Source: Bacteroidota bacterium
Lineage (GTDB): Bacteria > Bacteroidota > Bacteroidia > 2-12-FULL-35-15
Reading direction: 5' to 3'
DNA: 64,000 nucleotides
Assembly: GCA_947469885.1 (NCBI GenBank)
Contig: CANIQT010000006.1
Location: 104,016-168,015 of the forward strand
Shown here: one piece after another, positions 7,870-16,464 of the stretch
Numbering within the stretch: the first letter of the stretch is position 1
Layout: each line of letters begins with the position of its first letter
Translations under genes and position numbers: made by a program
The notes under the pieces: model-generated
The model's input: only the letters and a program-made list of their open reading frames with translations
Databases searched by the model: none
Told to the model about the DNA's origin: nothing

Positions 7870-7900
7870 GATGTATTTTGCGGTGTTTTGATGTTGTATG

Positions 7901-7990
7901 TGGCGGAGAGAGAGGGATTCGAACCCTCGGTACCGTTTCCAGTACGACAGTTTAGCAAACTGTTCCTTTCGGCCACTCAGGCATCTCTCC
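7901..7990 (-). tRNA. tRNA-Ser(GCU)
   Basis: The minus strand reads GGAGAGATGCCTGAGTGGCC at the 5' end. A 7-bp acceptor stem GGAGAGA/TCTCTCC is followed by discriminator G and an encoded CCA (TGGCGG at 7901 on the plus strand). The anticodon loop TTTGCTAAA, closed by CAG.../...CTG pairs, gives anticodon GCT. The T arm GGGTTCGAATCCC is present, as is a long variable arm (GTACTGGAAACGGTAC), as expected for serine. It reads AGC/AGU codons. The integrase 285 bp from its 3' end makes the 3' half a likely attachment site. Confidence 0.97.
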
Positions 7991-8087
7991 AAAACCCCTT
8001 ATTTTTTGGGAGTGCAAATGTAGAAAAAGATTTTATACTGATGGGATTATGGTGAGAATTATTTCGTTTTTTGTTTTTGTAAAACGA

Positions 8088-8123
8088 AAACAGGTCAGAC
8101 ATTTTTGTTTGTCTGACCTGTTT
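8088..8123 (-). terminator. Rho-independent terminator of the peptide transporter gene
   Basis: AAACAGGTCAGAC (8088-8100) pairs perfectly with GTCTGACCTGTTT (8111-8123) over 13 bp with a 10-base loop. On the minus strand the stem is followed by TTCGTTTT. It sits about 20 bp past the transporter stop codon. Confidence 0.8.
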
Positions 8124-8143
8124 AATAAATTTGATGGATAAAA

Positions 8144-9835
8144 TTATTTTACCCCATGCATCATTCTTTTTAACACTGGTTTTAGTGAAAATAAAATAAT
8201 GGATGCTATGCCTGTTAGTACTACAAATACCATAAAAAATTCGTAGAGGTTATGAATTTCGAATCCAACAAACACAGGATTGGCTGCACTGATGTGGTTA
8301 TCAGATAATAGCTGTAATTGGTCGGCTGATGGTGTTACTGTTTTGTCTAACACGGCTTGCAAATCAATTCCAAGTTCCTTTGCTTTCAAAAATTTGTCCC
8401 CAGTTGATGGTAGTATGGAGCCTAATGTTCCTGCTAATGCGTACCCTGATGCGTTTGATAAAAAGAATACTCCATATAATAAAGATGCAAATCTTTTTGG
8501 TGATAGTTTTCCTACTAGTGATAATCCGATTGGTGATAAGCATAATTCGGCACAAGTTTGAATCAAGTATAATAAGATTAACCATTTGATACCTAAAAGT
8601 CCGCTGTTGCCTAAATCTTTTACATTGTTTGCAATGATGAAATAACTCAAAGCAATTAGAATTAATCCTATTGCTTGTTTCATTGGAGAAATGGGTTCTC
8701 TGCCTTTTGCTCTAAGTTTATCCCAAAGCAAACTGAATGGTACAGCAAATATAACAACAAATAATCCGTTAAATATTTGAACCATCGAAGGTGGCATGTC
8801 CCATCCAAAAAAGTTTCTATCGCATTGGTTGTCGGCAATAAAGGTAAGGGAAGAGCCTGCTTGCTCGAAAGCTGCCCAAAAGAAGATAACAAAGAAAGCC
8901 ACTATATATATAACGATGATTCTGTCGCGCTCTATTTTTGTTAACGAAGTGTCAGAAATAATTAATCCTGCCAATGTTAAACCACTTGCATATATAATTG
9001 GGTAGATAATGGTTTTAACCACATTGGTTCCTGAAATGCAATAACGGATAGCGAAAAATAAAACGACAAACGAAATCAGTGCAACTATTAATGAGGTGGG
9101 GCTAAATACTGCTTTTTCTGATTCTCCTTCTTCAAAATCAGATGAATCTCTTTTTGATGGCAAGCCTCCTAATGGTTTACCTTCCGGAGTAATCACATAT
9201 TTGTTTTTAAGCAATGCAAATATAATTGTTCCTAAAACCATTGCAATTGCAGCTGCCAAAAAGCCCCATTTGAAGGCATGTATATCTCTTAGTCCTCCGC
9301 TGTCTTTAACATCTCCAATTATTGGACAAATCAATTGACCTAAGAATGCACCTAAATTTATTCCCATGTAAAAAATGGTGAATGCGGTATCTAGTTTCGA
9401 TTTTTCTTGTTTTGGATAAAGGCTACCTACCATACTCGAAATGTTTGGTTTAAAGAATCCATTTCCAAAAATGATGATACCTAGTGCTGTCCACATTAGC
9501 GATTGAGCCATGCCCATGTTAGTAGAAAACACGCTTGCACTAGCAAATAAAAATAATTGTCCAGCAGCCATCATTAAACCACCCAGCATGATACAGTTTC
9601 TGTTTCCGAAAAAACGGTCGGAAATAAAACCACCTAACATGGGGGTTAAGTAACATAGTCCGAGAAACCCTCCATATATAAGCGAAGCATCTTCTTCTTT
9701 CATTAAAAGAGAATTCACTAAGAATAGAGTTAATAAAGCCCTCATTCCATAAAAATTGAAACGTTCCCACATTTCTGTTCCGAACAAAACCCAAAGTCCT
9801 TTGGGGTGTCCTGTTTTTACTGTTTCTGTTGTCAT
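8144..9835 (-). CDS. POT/PTR-family proton-coupled oligopeptide transporter, 563 aa
   Basis: Inner-membrane major-facilitator protein that imports di- and tripeptides with protons. The family signature EMWERFNFYGMRALL (ExxERFxxYG) is at residues 21-35. It has about 12-14 hydrophobic helices, and the FFW region (FFWAAFEQAGSSL, near 318-330) matches the PTR2 motif of helix 7. A charged linker (PSKRDSSDFEEGESEK, about 227-242) separates the two halves. The N-terminal GHPKGLWVLF lead is typical of the family. It is a single gene with its own terminator, outside the mobile element. With the dipeptidyl peptidase IV gene 2 kb away it suits a peptide-feeding lifestyle. Confidence 0.93.
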   Translation of the reverse strand: MTTETVKTGHPKGLWVLFGTEMWERFNFYGMRALLTLFLVNSLLMKEEDASLIYGGFLGLCYLTPMLGGFISDRFFGNRNCIMLGGLMMAAGQLFLFASASVFSTNMGMAQSLMWTALGIIIFGNGFFKPNISSMVGSLYPKQEKSKLDTAFTIFYMGINLGAFLGQLICPIIGDVKDSGGLRDIHAFKWGFLAAAIAMVLGTIIFALLKNKYVITPEGKPLGGLPSKRDSSDFEEGESEKAVFSPTSLIVALISFVVLFFAIRYCISGTNVVKTIIYPIIYASGLTLAGLIISDTSLTKIERDRIIVIYIVAFFVIFFWAAFEQAGSSLTFIADNQCDRNFFGWDMPPSMVQIFNGLFVVIFAVPFSLLWDKLRAKGREPISPMKQAIGLILIALSYFIIANNVKDLGNSGLLGIKWLILLYLIQTCAELCLSPIGLSLVGKLSPKRFASLLYGVFFLSNASGYALAGTLGSILPSTGDKFLKAKELGIDLQAVLDKTVTPSADQLQLLSDNHISAANPVFVGFEIHNLYEFFMVFVVLTGIASIILFSLKPVLKRMMHGVK

Positions 9836-9961
9836 AGTTTTTGTATTAGGTTTAAAATTAGTAAATCAATTGGCGAATATAAATAAAATATCTTTCGTGC
9901 AAGAAATAAAAGAAACTTGAAAAAATTATTGCAGAAACAAAATTCATACGTATAATATTAT

Positions 9962-9969
9962 TATCTTTG
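9962..9969 (+). promoter_or_regulatory. Bacteroidota-type -7 box before the vapBC-like pair
   Basis: TATCTTTG matches the TAnnTTTG consensus and lies 26 bp before the antitoxin ATG. No clear TTTG -33 box is at the usual distance, so the call rests on the -7 box alone. Confidence 0.4.
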
Positions 9970-9995
9970 TCGTATAAAAAATAAAACTAAAAACA

Positions 9996-10253
9996 ATGGA
10001 CGCAAAAATAACACTATCATTTGACGAAAAAGTTATCGCAAAAGCCAAGAAATACGCAGAAACTAACAATATCAGTTTGTCTCGCTTGATGGAATTTATC
10101 CTAGATAAAATCACTCATCACCAATATCAATCTTTAGAAGACATGCCAATAGCGGATTGGGTGAATGCCGTTGCTGAAGGTGAAGCAGAATACATCAGCA
10201 AACCCAAAAACTATACAAAACAAAAACAAGAATTTAGAAATAGAAAGAAATGA
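9996..10253 (+). CDS. Antitoxin-like protein, DUF6364/ribbon-helix-helix type, 85 aa
   Basis: The N-terminus ITLSFDEKVIAKAKKYAE, followed by ISLSRLMEFILDKI, has the strand-helix-helix order of ribbon-helix-helix antitoxins (DUF6364 type). The C-terminal tail is charged (KPKNYTKQKQEFRNRKK), as expected for the segment that wraps the toxin. The stop codon overlaps the start of the PIN-domain gene (ATGA), so the two are coupled. By family knowledge it would bind DNA at its own promoter and neutralise the toxin. The family is assigned by eye. Confidence 0.8.
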   Translation: MDAKITLSFDEKVIAKAKKYAETNNISLSRLMEFILDKITHHQYQSLEDMPIADWVNAVAEGEAEYISKPKNYTKQKQEFRNRKK

Positions 10254-10666
10254 AAATCTTTTTAGATGCCAATATTCTTGTTTCGGTTTTAAATAAAGAG
10301 TTCCCCTTATTTACATACAGTTCAAGGGTGGTAAGTTTAACCAACAACCCTAAATTCACTATTTATACTTCGCCTTTATGTTTGGCCATAGCTTATTATT
10401 TTGTTGAAAAAAAACATGGTAATACGCTAGCGCGAAGCAAAATTAGCTTGCTTATTCAGAATTTGAATATTACTGCTATCACTGAAAAAACAATTATTGA
10501 AGTGGAAAAAAATAGAAAAATCCACGACTTTGAAGATGGTTTGCAATATTATTCTGCGCTTCAAGATGGTTGTAAATGTATTATCACAGAAGACCGAAAT
10601 GGATTTTACTTTTCGGAAATAGAAGTGCTAACAGCCCGAAAATTTATGGAAAAATATATTCTATAA
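10250..10666 (+). CDS. PIN-domain toxin, VapC-like, 138 aa
   Basis: PIN-domain ribonuclease of a type II toxin-antitoxin system. The first acidic residue is in MKIFLDANIL (Asp6). The second acidic cluster is IHDFEDGLQYYSA (Asp93, Glu95, Asp96). The last is IITEDRNGF (Glu114, Asp115). These fit the metal-binding acids of PIN domains. It lies 4 bp inside the end of the antitoxin gene. Its stop overlaps the stop of the convergent dipeptidyl peptidase gene by 6 bp. The target RNA cannot be told from sequence. Confidence 0.85.
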   Translation: MKIFLDANILVSVLNKEFPLFTYSSRVVSLTNNPKFTIYTSPLCLAIAYYFVEKKHGNTLARSKISLLIQNLNITAITEKTIIEVEKNRKIHDFEDGLQYYSALQDGCKCIITEDRNGFYFSEIEVLTARKFMEKYIL

Positions 10667-12814
10667 ATTAGTTAATATGAAATCTGTCATTTTTGTATAA
10701 AGGTGTAATCGCGTGTTTCCTCCAGTTATTCCGTGATTTTTATCAGGATAAATAAATAAATCAAATTGCTTATTTGCTTTCACTAGTGCATTCACCATTT
10801 CCATTGTGTTTTGATAATGCACATTATCATCAGCACTGCCGTGTATCAACAAATATTTTCCTTTTAGTTTATCAACATAATTGATTGGAGAATTATCGTC
10901 ATATCCACTTGCATTTTCTTGTGGTAGCTGCATAAATCTTTCCGTATAAATGTTATCATAATAACGCCAGTTGGTAACAGGTGCCACAGCAATTGCTGCT
11001 TTAAAATAATCTGCTCCCTTTGTTATACACAACGAACTTAGATAACCTCCATAACTCCAACCGAAAGTACCGATACGGTTTTTGTCAACATAACTTAAAC
11101 TTCCAAAATATTTTGCTGCTTCTATCTGGTCTGTAACTTCAAATTTTCCAAGTTGTTTGTAAGTGCATTTTTTAAAGGAGGCTCCTCTGCTTCCGGTCCC
11201 TCTATTATCTACACATGCAATAATATATCCTTTTTCGGATAGTAGTTGGTACCAAAAATAATTTTTTATATCAAAGCTGTTCGAAACCTGATTGCTTCCC
11301 GGTCCTCCATAAAAAGTAAGGAATACCGGATATTTTTTTGTTACATCAAAGTTGGCAGGTTTTATCATCCATGCATTTAATTCGACATTCTCTGAAGTTT
11401 TGAAACTGAAAAATTCCTTTTTTGTAATAATGAATTCCTGCATCTTTTTTACCAACTTAGAATTATCTTCCAAAATCCTTATTTGTTTTCCATTTGCATC
11501 ATTTATTGTTATTACTTCGGGGGTATTCGCATCGGTAAGGCGATTAATATAATATTTCATTCCACAACTAAAGTCAGGATTGTTTGTTCCTTTCATTATC
11601 GATATTTTTTTCTTCCCTGTTCCATCCATTTTTACAGAATAAATATCCTTATCGCTTGCAGTTGTTTCGGAGGCAAGGTAAAATATTGTTTTATTTCTTT
11701 CATCCACACCTTTATATACCAACACATCCCAGTTGCCTTTGGTTATTTGGTTTACCAGTTTACCAGCTATATCAAATAAATACAAATGATTGTATCCGTC
11801 TTTCTCCGATTGAATAATAAAGTTTTTATTATCAGGGGTAAAATAAACATAATCTCCTTGCCCTTGATGAATATCGAGATATGTATCAGAAGTTTCGGTG
11901 TAAATAATTTTTGTCTCTCCTGAGGTAGAATTTGCAAATAGTAATTCTAATTTATTTTGAAGACGGTTCATTCTTAAAATAGAAAGTGTATTCGCTTCTG
12001 CTGTCCATTTAATTCGTGGAATGTATTGATTGATTTCTTTACCAATATCCATCAACTTATCTGATGCATTAGTTAAATCATAAACATGAATGGTAACAAT
12101 GGAATTGTCTTCACCTGCTTTGGGGTATTTATATTTATTTTCCTTAGGATACAATTGGTTATTGAATTCGTTAAACGAAAACTCTTTTACTCTACTTTCA
12201 TCAAATCTGTAATAGGCTATTTTTTTAGTATCAGGACTCCAGAAGTATGCCACCGAAAAAGAAAATTCTTCTTCGTGTACCCAATCGGTAGCTCCATTTA
12301 TGATGTTGTTTTGCAAACCATCATTGGTTACCTGTGTTTCTTTTCCCGAAATCAAATCTTTTATAAAAATATTATTTGCTCTTACAAATGCTACTTTATT
12401 TCCATCGGGAGAAAATCGTGCATACTGCTGTTTGTCTCCTTCCGAAAGCTTTGTAAGGGTTTTTGTTTTTCTATCATACACAACATAATTTTCCTTGGTC
12501 GAGTGTCTGTAAATATGTTCAACTCCTGAAGCAATCAATATTTTGTTTTCATCTTCACTGAATTGGTATGTTTCTATTGGGGTTTGGTGAGCAATAATTA
12601 TTTCAGGTTTCGAATCTTTTGCATATTCATAACAAAAAATAGTATCGCCTTTTTGAGTGGAGTAGTGGAGTCCGTCTTTCATGGAGGTTAAGCCCGAAAT
12701 TCCTTTAGCGGCAAATGTTCCATTCTTCCATATATCTTCTAACGTTATGTTTTTGTTTTGTGCAATCGTATTAATTGTAAAAACAATAAAAGTAAGGACG
12801 AATAGTTTTTTCAT
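10661..12814 (-). CDS. Dipeptidyl peptidase IV (S9B family prolyl peptidase), 717 aa
   Basis: Secreted or periplasmic enzyme that cuts X-Pro or X-Ala dipeptides from the N-terminus of peptides. Start chosen at 12814, because MKKLFVLTFIVFTINTIAQ is a signal peptide; the frame extends 23 codons upstream into non-coding-like sequence. Residues 30-480 form the beta-propeller domain, with DWVHEEEF matching the double-Glu substrate motif. The alpha/beta hydrolase domain follows, with nucleophile Ser587 in GWSYGGY, the Asp in ADDNVHYQ and His694 in KNHGI. Length is typical. It converges with the PIN-toxin gene. Products could feed the POT transporter. Confidence 0.94.
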   Translation of the reverse strand: MKKLFVLTFIVFTINTIAQNKNITLEDIWKNGTFAAKGISGLTSMKDGLHYSTQKGDTIFCYEYAKDSKPEIIIAHQTPIETYQFSEDENKILIASGVEHIYRHSTKENYVVYDRKTKTLTKLSEGDKQQYARFSPDGNKVAFVRANNIFIKDLISGKETQVTNDGLQNNIINGATDWVHEEEFSFSVAYFWSPDTKKIAYYRFDESRVKEFSFNEFNNQLYPKENKYKYPKAGEDNSIVTIHVYDLTNASDKLMDIGKEINQYIPRIKWTAEANTLSILRMNRLQNKLELLFANSTSGETKIIYTETSDTYLDIHQGQGDYVYFTPDNKNFIIQSEKDGYNHLYLFDIAGKLVNQITKGNWDVLVYKGVDERNKTIFYLASETTASDKDIYSVKMDGTGKKKISIMKGTNNPDFSCGMKYYINRLTDANTPEVITINDANGKQIRILEDNSKLVKKMQEFIITKKEFFSFKTSENVELNAWMIKPANFDVTKKYPVFLTFYGGPGSNQVSNSFDIKNYFWYQLLSEKGYIIACVDNRGTGSRGASFKKCTYKQLGKFEVTDQIEAAKYFGSLSYVDKNRIGTFGWSYGGYLSSLCITKGADYFKAAIAVAPVTNWRYYDNIYTERFMQLPQENASGYDDNSPINYVDKLKGKYLLIHGSADDNVHYQNTMEMVNALVKANKQFDLFIYPDKNHGITGGNTRLHLYTKMTDFILTNL

Positions 12815-12848
12815 AGTATTTTTATTTTGTGCTGCGAAAGTAGAAAAA

Positions 12849-12876
12849 TTTGGTGTATAAAAAATGTATATTTTTG
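12849..12876 (+). promoter_or_regulatory. Candidate promoter of the 222-aa T9SS gene
   Basis: TTTG at 12849-12852 and TATTTTTG at 12869-12876 match the Bacteroidota -33/-7 boxes. The spacing is 16 bp, slightly short of the usual 19-21. The ATG follows 30 bp later. Confidence 0.4.
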
Positions 12877-12906
12877 TTATCAAAATAACCTTTAAAAATT
12901 AATATC

Positions 12907-13575
12907 ATGAAAAAAAATATTCTTATTGCTTCGCTCTTTTTATTTACAACAACACTTATGGCCCAAGGTACCATACAAGGGTTCACCGTTTCTCCAGCAT
13001 CACCAACCACTGCCGATTATGTCAAAGTGTATGTTGACTTGATGTTTTCATCTGGCGGATGTGCAGTTACCAACCAAGGAGCATATACAAATGGTAATTA
13101 TTCTGATGGTTGGGCATTGCACTGCCTTGGGATGCTGGCTTTTATTTGTACTTCAACCGACACATTCAACCTTGGCTATTTGCAGGCAGGTAATCATAGT
13201 TTTCGATTTACATTGAATACTGGTTTTGGCGGACCCAACTGCACTGCCGGTATTGTGCCTGACGATATTGATTCTACTCATTTTCTTGTTTCTCTGGCAA
13301 CGGGTATAAATGATATCGAATTCATTTCTGAAAATGTTGTTGTGTATCCTAATCCTTCGGCACAGGTAGTAAATGTAAAAATTAATCCTGCTCTTAAAAT
13401 TAATAATGCCGAACTAAAAATAATGGATTACACGGGTAAAGCAGTAAAAATTATTTCTGGCATTAATTCGAACGATATCATTTTCGAACGAAACGAACTT
13501 GCAAATGGCATTTATTTTTATCAATTAACGGGGAGTGATAAAATGAAAGTGAATGGCAAGTTTGTTCTCAATTAA
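12907..13575 (+). CDS. Secreted protein with T9SS sorting domain, 222 aa
   Basis: A signal peptide (MKKNILIASLFLFTTTLMAQ) is followed by a compact domain of about 115 residues with paired cysteines (SGGCAVT, LHCLGMLAFICTST, GPNCTAG) and no known catalytic motif. From about residue 140 a type A T9SS sorting domain follows: VVYPNPSAQVVNVKI, LKIMDYTGKAVK and ELANGIYFYQLTG. It would be exported by Sec, moved across the outer membrane by T9SS and attached to the surface or released. It is a single gene divergent from dipeptidyl peptidase IV. Specific role unknown. Confidence 0.88.
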   Translation: MKKNILIASLFLFTTTLMAQGTIQGFTVSPASPTTADYVKVYVDLMFSSGGCAVTNQGAYTNGNYSDGWALHCLGMLAFICTSTDTFNLGYLQAGNHSFRFTLNTGFGGPNCTAGIVPDDIDSTHFLVSLATGINDIEFISENVVVYPNPSAQVVNVKINPALKINNAELKIMDYTGKAVKIISGINSNDIIFERNELANGIYFYQLTGSDKMKVNGKFVLN

Positions 13576-13626
13576 TACTATTCAGGTTTTTGTACGCATA
13601 GGTTGTGCCAACAAATGGCTTGATAA

Positions 13627-13659
13627 TTGGTAGCCCACCTTTAATTTTTAGTACTTTTG
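13627..13659 (+). promoter_or_regulatory. Candidate promoter of the MORN-repeat gene / mnmA unit
   Basis: TTG at 13627-13629 and TACTTTTG at 13652-13659 match the -33 and -7 boxes with 22 bp between them. The first ATG lies 87 bp downstream, leaving a moderate leader. Confidence 0.45.
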
Positions 13660-13746
13660 TGCCTCAATTATACATTGTTTTTACATGTTATTATTATAAA
13701 TGCTGTATCTTTTTGGAGATATAACGTTATGATATAAAGCAATATT

Positions 13747-14532
13747 ATGAAATCATCCGTTCGCATAATTACATTTTTACTTCTTGTTCCTTTTGTGGCA
13801 AATGCACAAGATGCACCTAATAAAACAGATGCTACTGGCAAAAAACAAGGACATTGGATAAAATATGACGATAAGCACAAAAAGTTGTACGATGGCAATT
13901 TTGTTGACAATGTTCCGGTAGGAAAGTTTACTTATTATTACGATACAGGAACTCCTTGGGCGGTTACCACGTTTACTGACAACGGAAAAGAGGCTCGTAC
14001 AAAAACGTATGATGCGGGTGGCAAAATAACTGGTGAAGGTAAATATGTGAATGAAAAAAAGGACAGTACCTGGAAATTTTATAACGAAGAAGGTGGTGTT
14101 TTATCAATTGACCTTTACTCAAACGGTGCTAAAAATGGTATTTGTAAAGTGTTTTATCATAATGGCGATGTTGCGGAGGAAAAATTATGGAAAGATGGGG
14201 TACCAAATGGTATATGGAAAAAATACTTTCAGGGTGGGGCTATAAAATACAACGGACAAACTATTAAAGATAAAGTAGAAGGTAAGGTTACATTTTATTA
14301 CCCTACAGGACAAATTCAAGCAGAAGGCATTTACAAAGGCGATTTGAAAGATGGCGATTGGAAATATTACACCGAAGATGGAAAAATTAAGAGGATTGAT
14401 AAGTTCATCAATGGTGTAGACCAAAATCCCGACAGAGATGTAATTAAAAAAGAAAAGTTGGAAAAAGATAAAAGAGAACACGAGGGTTTTGAAATTAAAA
14501 ATCCATACGAAGAAGGTTATACACCCCGTTAA
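13747..14532 (+). CDS. Secreted MORN-like repeat protein (YwqK-type), 261 aa
   Basis: A signal peptide ends at about ANAQ (residues 18-21). The body consists of MORN-like beta-hairpin repeats of about 23 residues, for example GHWIKYDDKHKKLYDG, GKFTYYYDTGTPW, STWKFYNEEGGVLS, GIWKKYFQGGAIKYNG and GDWKYYTEDGKIKRID. Such proteins are often named YwqK-family antitoxins, but the repeats themselves do not imply a toxin partner and none is present here. The last 40 residues are charged. The stop codon touches the start of mnmA, so the two are probably co-transcribed. Likely an envelope protein; role unknown. Confidence 0.82.
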   Translation: MKSSVRIITFLLLVPFVANAQDAPNKTDATGKKQGHWIKYDDKHKKLYDGNFVDNVPVGKFTYYYDTGTPWAVTTFTDNGKEARTKTYDAGGKITGEGKYVNEKKDSTWKFYNEEGGVLSIDLYSNGAKNGICKVFYHNGDVAEEKLWKDGVPNGIWKKYFQGGAIKYNGQTIKDKVEGKVTFYYPTGQIQAEGIYKGDLKDGDWKYYTEDGKIKRIDKFINGVDQNPDRDVIKKEKLEKDKREHEGFEIKNPYEEGYTPR

Positions 14533-15633
14533 ATGAGCAAAAAGGGAAAAGTTTTATTGGCAATGAGTGGTGGAATTGATAGTTCCATTTCTGCTTTGCT
14601 GCTTCACGAACAAGGTTACGAAGTGGTTGGAATAACCATGAAAACATGGGACTATGCCTCGTCCGGCGGTTCTGGAAAAGAAACAGGTTGTTGTAGTTTA
14701 GATTCTATTAATGATGCCCGTTTGCTGGCTGTCAATCTTGGATTCCCGCACTTTATTTTAGATATCCGAAACGAATTTGGTAATTACATCATCGATAATT
14801 TTGTGGACGAATACATGGCCGGACGTACTCCTAACCCTTGTGTATTGTGCAATACCCACATCAAATGGGAAGCATTATTAAAGCGTGCTGACATGCTCGA
14901 TTGCGAATTTATTGCTACCGGACATTATGCCAGAATTCGTGAAGAGAATAATCGTTTTGTTGTGTCTCGTGGCTTAGATACTCACAAAGACCAAAGTTAT
15001 GTGTTATGGGGATTGACTCAGCAAAGTTTGAAACGCACTCTTTTCCCGTTGCAAAATTATCGGAAATCGGAAATAAAACAAATGGCAATTGACAATGGAT
15101 ATGCCGATTTAGCAGCCAAAAGCGAGAGTTACGAAATTTGTTTTGTGCCCGACAATGATTACCGTGGTTTCCTGAAACGCAAAGTAGATGGCTTAGAAGA
15201 GCGTGTGGCGGGTGGCAATTTTGTGGATAGAAAAGGAATGGTGCTTGGCAAACACAAAGGCTATCCGTTTTATACCATTGGGCAACGCAAGGGGTTAGAA
15301 ATAGCTATTGGCGAGCCGTTGCACGTGCTCGAAATTGTTCCTGAAACAAACACTGTGGTGTTAGGCTCAAAAGAAGATTTGGAACAACAACAAATGACTG
15401 TCGGAAAATATAACCTTGTTAAATATGCTTCTTTGCCCGATAATATGCAGGCTTTAACAAAAATAAGGTACAAAGACCCCGGCTCTATGGCAACTATTTC
15501 TCAAAACAACGACAAGCTCAATGTTTTATTTCATAGTCCTGTATCGGCTGTGGCACCTGGTCAGTCAGCCGTTTTTTACGAAGGTGACGATTTGATTGGG
15601 GGCGGTATTATTGAGAGGCAAATTTTCCAATAA
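14533..15633 (+). CDS. mnmA: tRNA-specific 2-thiouridylase MnmA, 366 aa
   Basis: Transfers sulfur to U34 of tRNA-Lys, -Glu and -Gln using ATP. The PP-loop is MSGGIDSS (residues 11-18). The two catalytic cysteines are Cys103 (NPCVLC) and Cys203 (EICFVPD). The central TGHYAR (129-134) and YTIGQRKGL motifs and the C-terminal beta-barrel are all present, and the length is typical. It starts directly at the stop of the MORN-repeat gene without any spacer, so translation is probably coupled. Housekeeping gene. Confidence 0.97.
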   Translation: MSKKGKVLLAMSGGIDSSISALLLHEQGYEVVGITMKTWDYASSGGSGKETGCCSLDSINDARLLAVNLGFPHFILDIRNEFGNYIIDNFVDEYMAGRTPNPCVLCNTHIKWEALLKRADMLDCEFIATGHYARIREENNRFVVSRGLDTHKDQSYVLWGLTQQSLKRTLFPLQNYRKSEIKQMAIDNGYADLAAKSESYEICFVPDNDYRGFLKRKVDGLEERVAGGNFVDRKGMVLGKHKGYPFYTIGQRKGLEIAIGEPLHVLEIVPETNTVVLGSKEDLEQQQMTVGKYNLVKYASLPDNMQALTKIRYKDPGSMATISQNNDKLNVLFHSPVSAVAPGQSAVFYEGDDLIGGGIIERQIFQ

Positions 15634-15686
15634 AACTGCTGTTTCACATATTTTATTTAATTTAGCAGTGTAAAATAAATTCAAAA

Positions 15687-16457
15687 ATGAGAAAACTGCT
15701 TTCTTCTCTTTCTTTCGTAATCATCTCTTTACTTTTTTTATTCTCTTGTAAAAAAGATAATGATGCAGTTCCAAACATGGGCTACAGATACTTTCCCGAC
15801 AATGTTGGCAGGTATGTGGTGTACGATGTGGACTCTACTTTTTACGATGATAACGCCATGAATACCTTCACTCATATTTCGCCTGCAGTAAATTATAAAT
15901 TTCAAATCAAAGAAAAAATAGAATCCATATATACCGATAATTTAAACCGCCCTACCATTCGTCTGGAACGATATGTAAAATATTACAACGACACGTTGGC
16001 ATATAATTTTATGCCTTGGACGTTCCGAAACGTTTGGACAGAAAACAAAACAGCCACCACTGCCGAAAAAGTGGAAGAAAACATTCGTTACACCAAACTT
16101 GCTTTTCCGGTTAAAGAAAGCCAGGTGTGGAACGGAAATGCACAGAACATAAATGCTGCTCAGAATTATTCTTACGCCTATTTCGACCAACCGTTACAAA
16201 TGGGTATTTTCGCTTTCGATTCCGTTTTGCAGGTTACTCAAAAGGATGAAAGCACATTAATCAACAAGCATTACGAAATCGAAAAATATGCCTGCAATGC
16301 TGGAATGATTTTCAAACAATCTATCAATGTTGGGTTTCAGCCCAATGCCCTTTGGAACGATTCCACTACCAACTACTATTTCTCTCTTCCTATTTTACAA
16401 CACGTAACCAGCGGAAGTCAATGCACCATGACCGTTGCTTATTACGGAACCGAATAA
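15687..16457 (+). CDS. Lipoprotein of unknown function, 256 aa
   Basis: The lipoprotein signal MRKLLSSLSF...LLFLFSC places the lipidated Cys at about residue 21, followed by KKDND. The mature part begins YRYFPDNVGRYVVYDVDS and is rich in aromatic residues and beta strands, as in many Bacteroidota envelope lipoproteins. No catalytic motif is seen. The gene is 8 bp upstream of the subtilase start, so the two probably form an operon. The ORF ends inside the window of an unlikely upstream extension of the subtilase frame. Confidence 0.82.
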   Translation: MRKLLSSLSFVIISLLFLFSCKKDNDAVPNMGYRYFPDNVGRYVVYDVDSTFYDDNAMNTFTHISPAVNYKFQIKEKIESIYTDNLNRPTIRLERYVKYYNDTLAYNFMPWTFRNVWTENKTATTAEKVEENIRYTKLAFPVKESQVWNGNAQNINAAQNYSYAYFDQPLQMGIFAFDSVLQVTQKDESTLINKHYEIEKYACNAGMIFKQSINVGFQPNALWNDSTTNYYFSLPILQHVTSGSQCTMTVAYYGTE

Positions 16458-16464
16458 TTTATAT

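Noticed and set aside
7782..8055. Open frames on both strands across the tRNA
   Set aside because: They cover tRNA-Ser and its terminator; no protein-like composition.
8280..9338. Plus-strand frames of 69-93 codons opposite the peptide transporter
   Set aside because: Antisense shadows of a well-supported gene.
12086..12529. 147-codon frame opposite dipeptidyl peptidase IV
   Set aside because: Antisense shadow; the opposite gene has full catalytic motifs.
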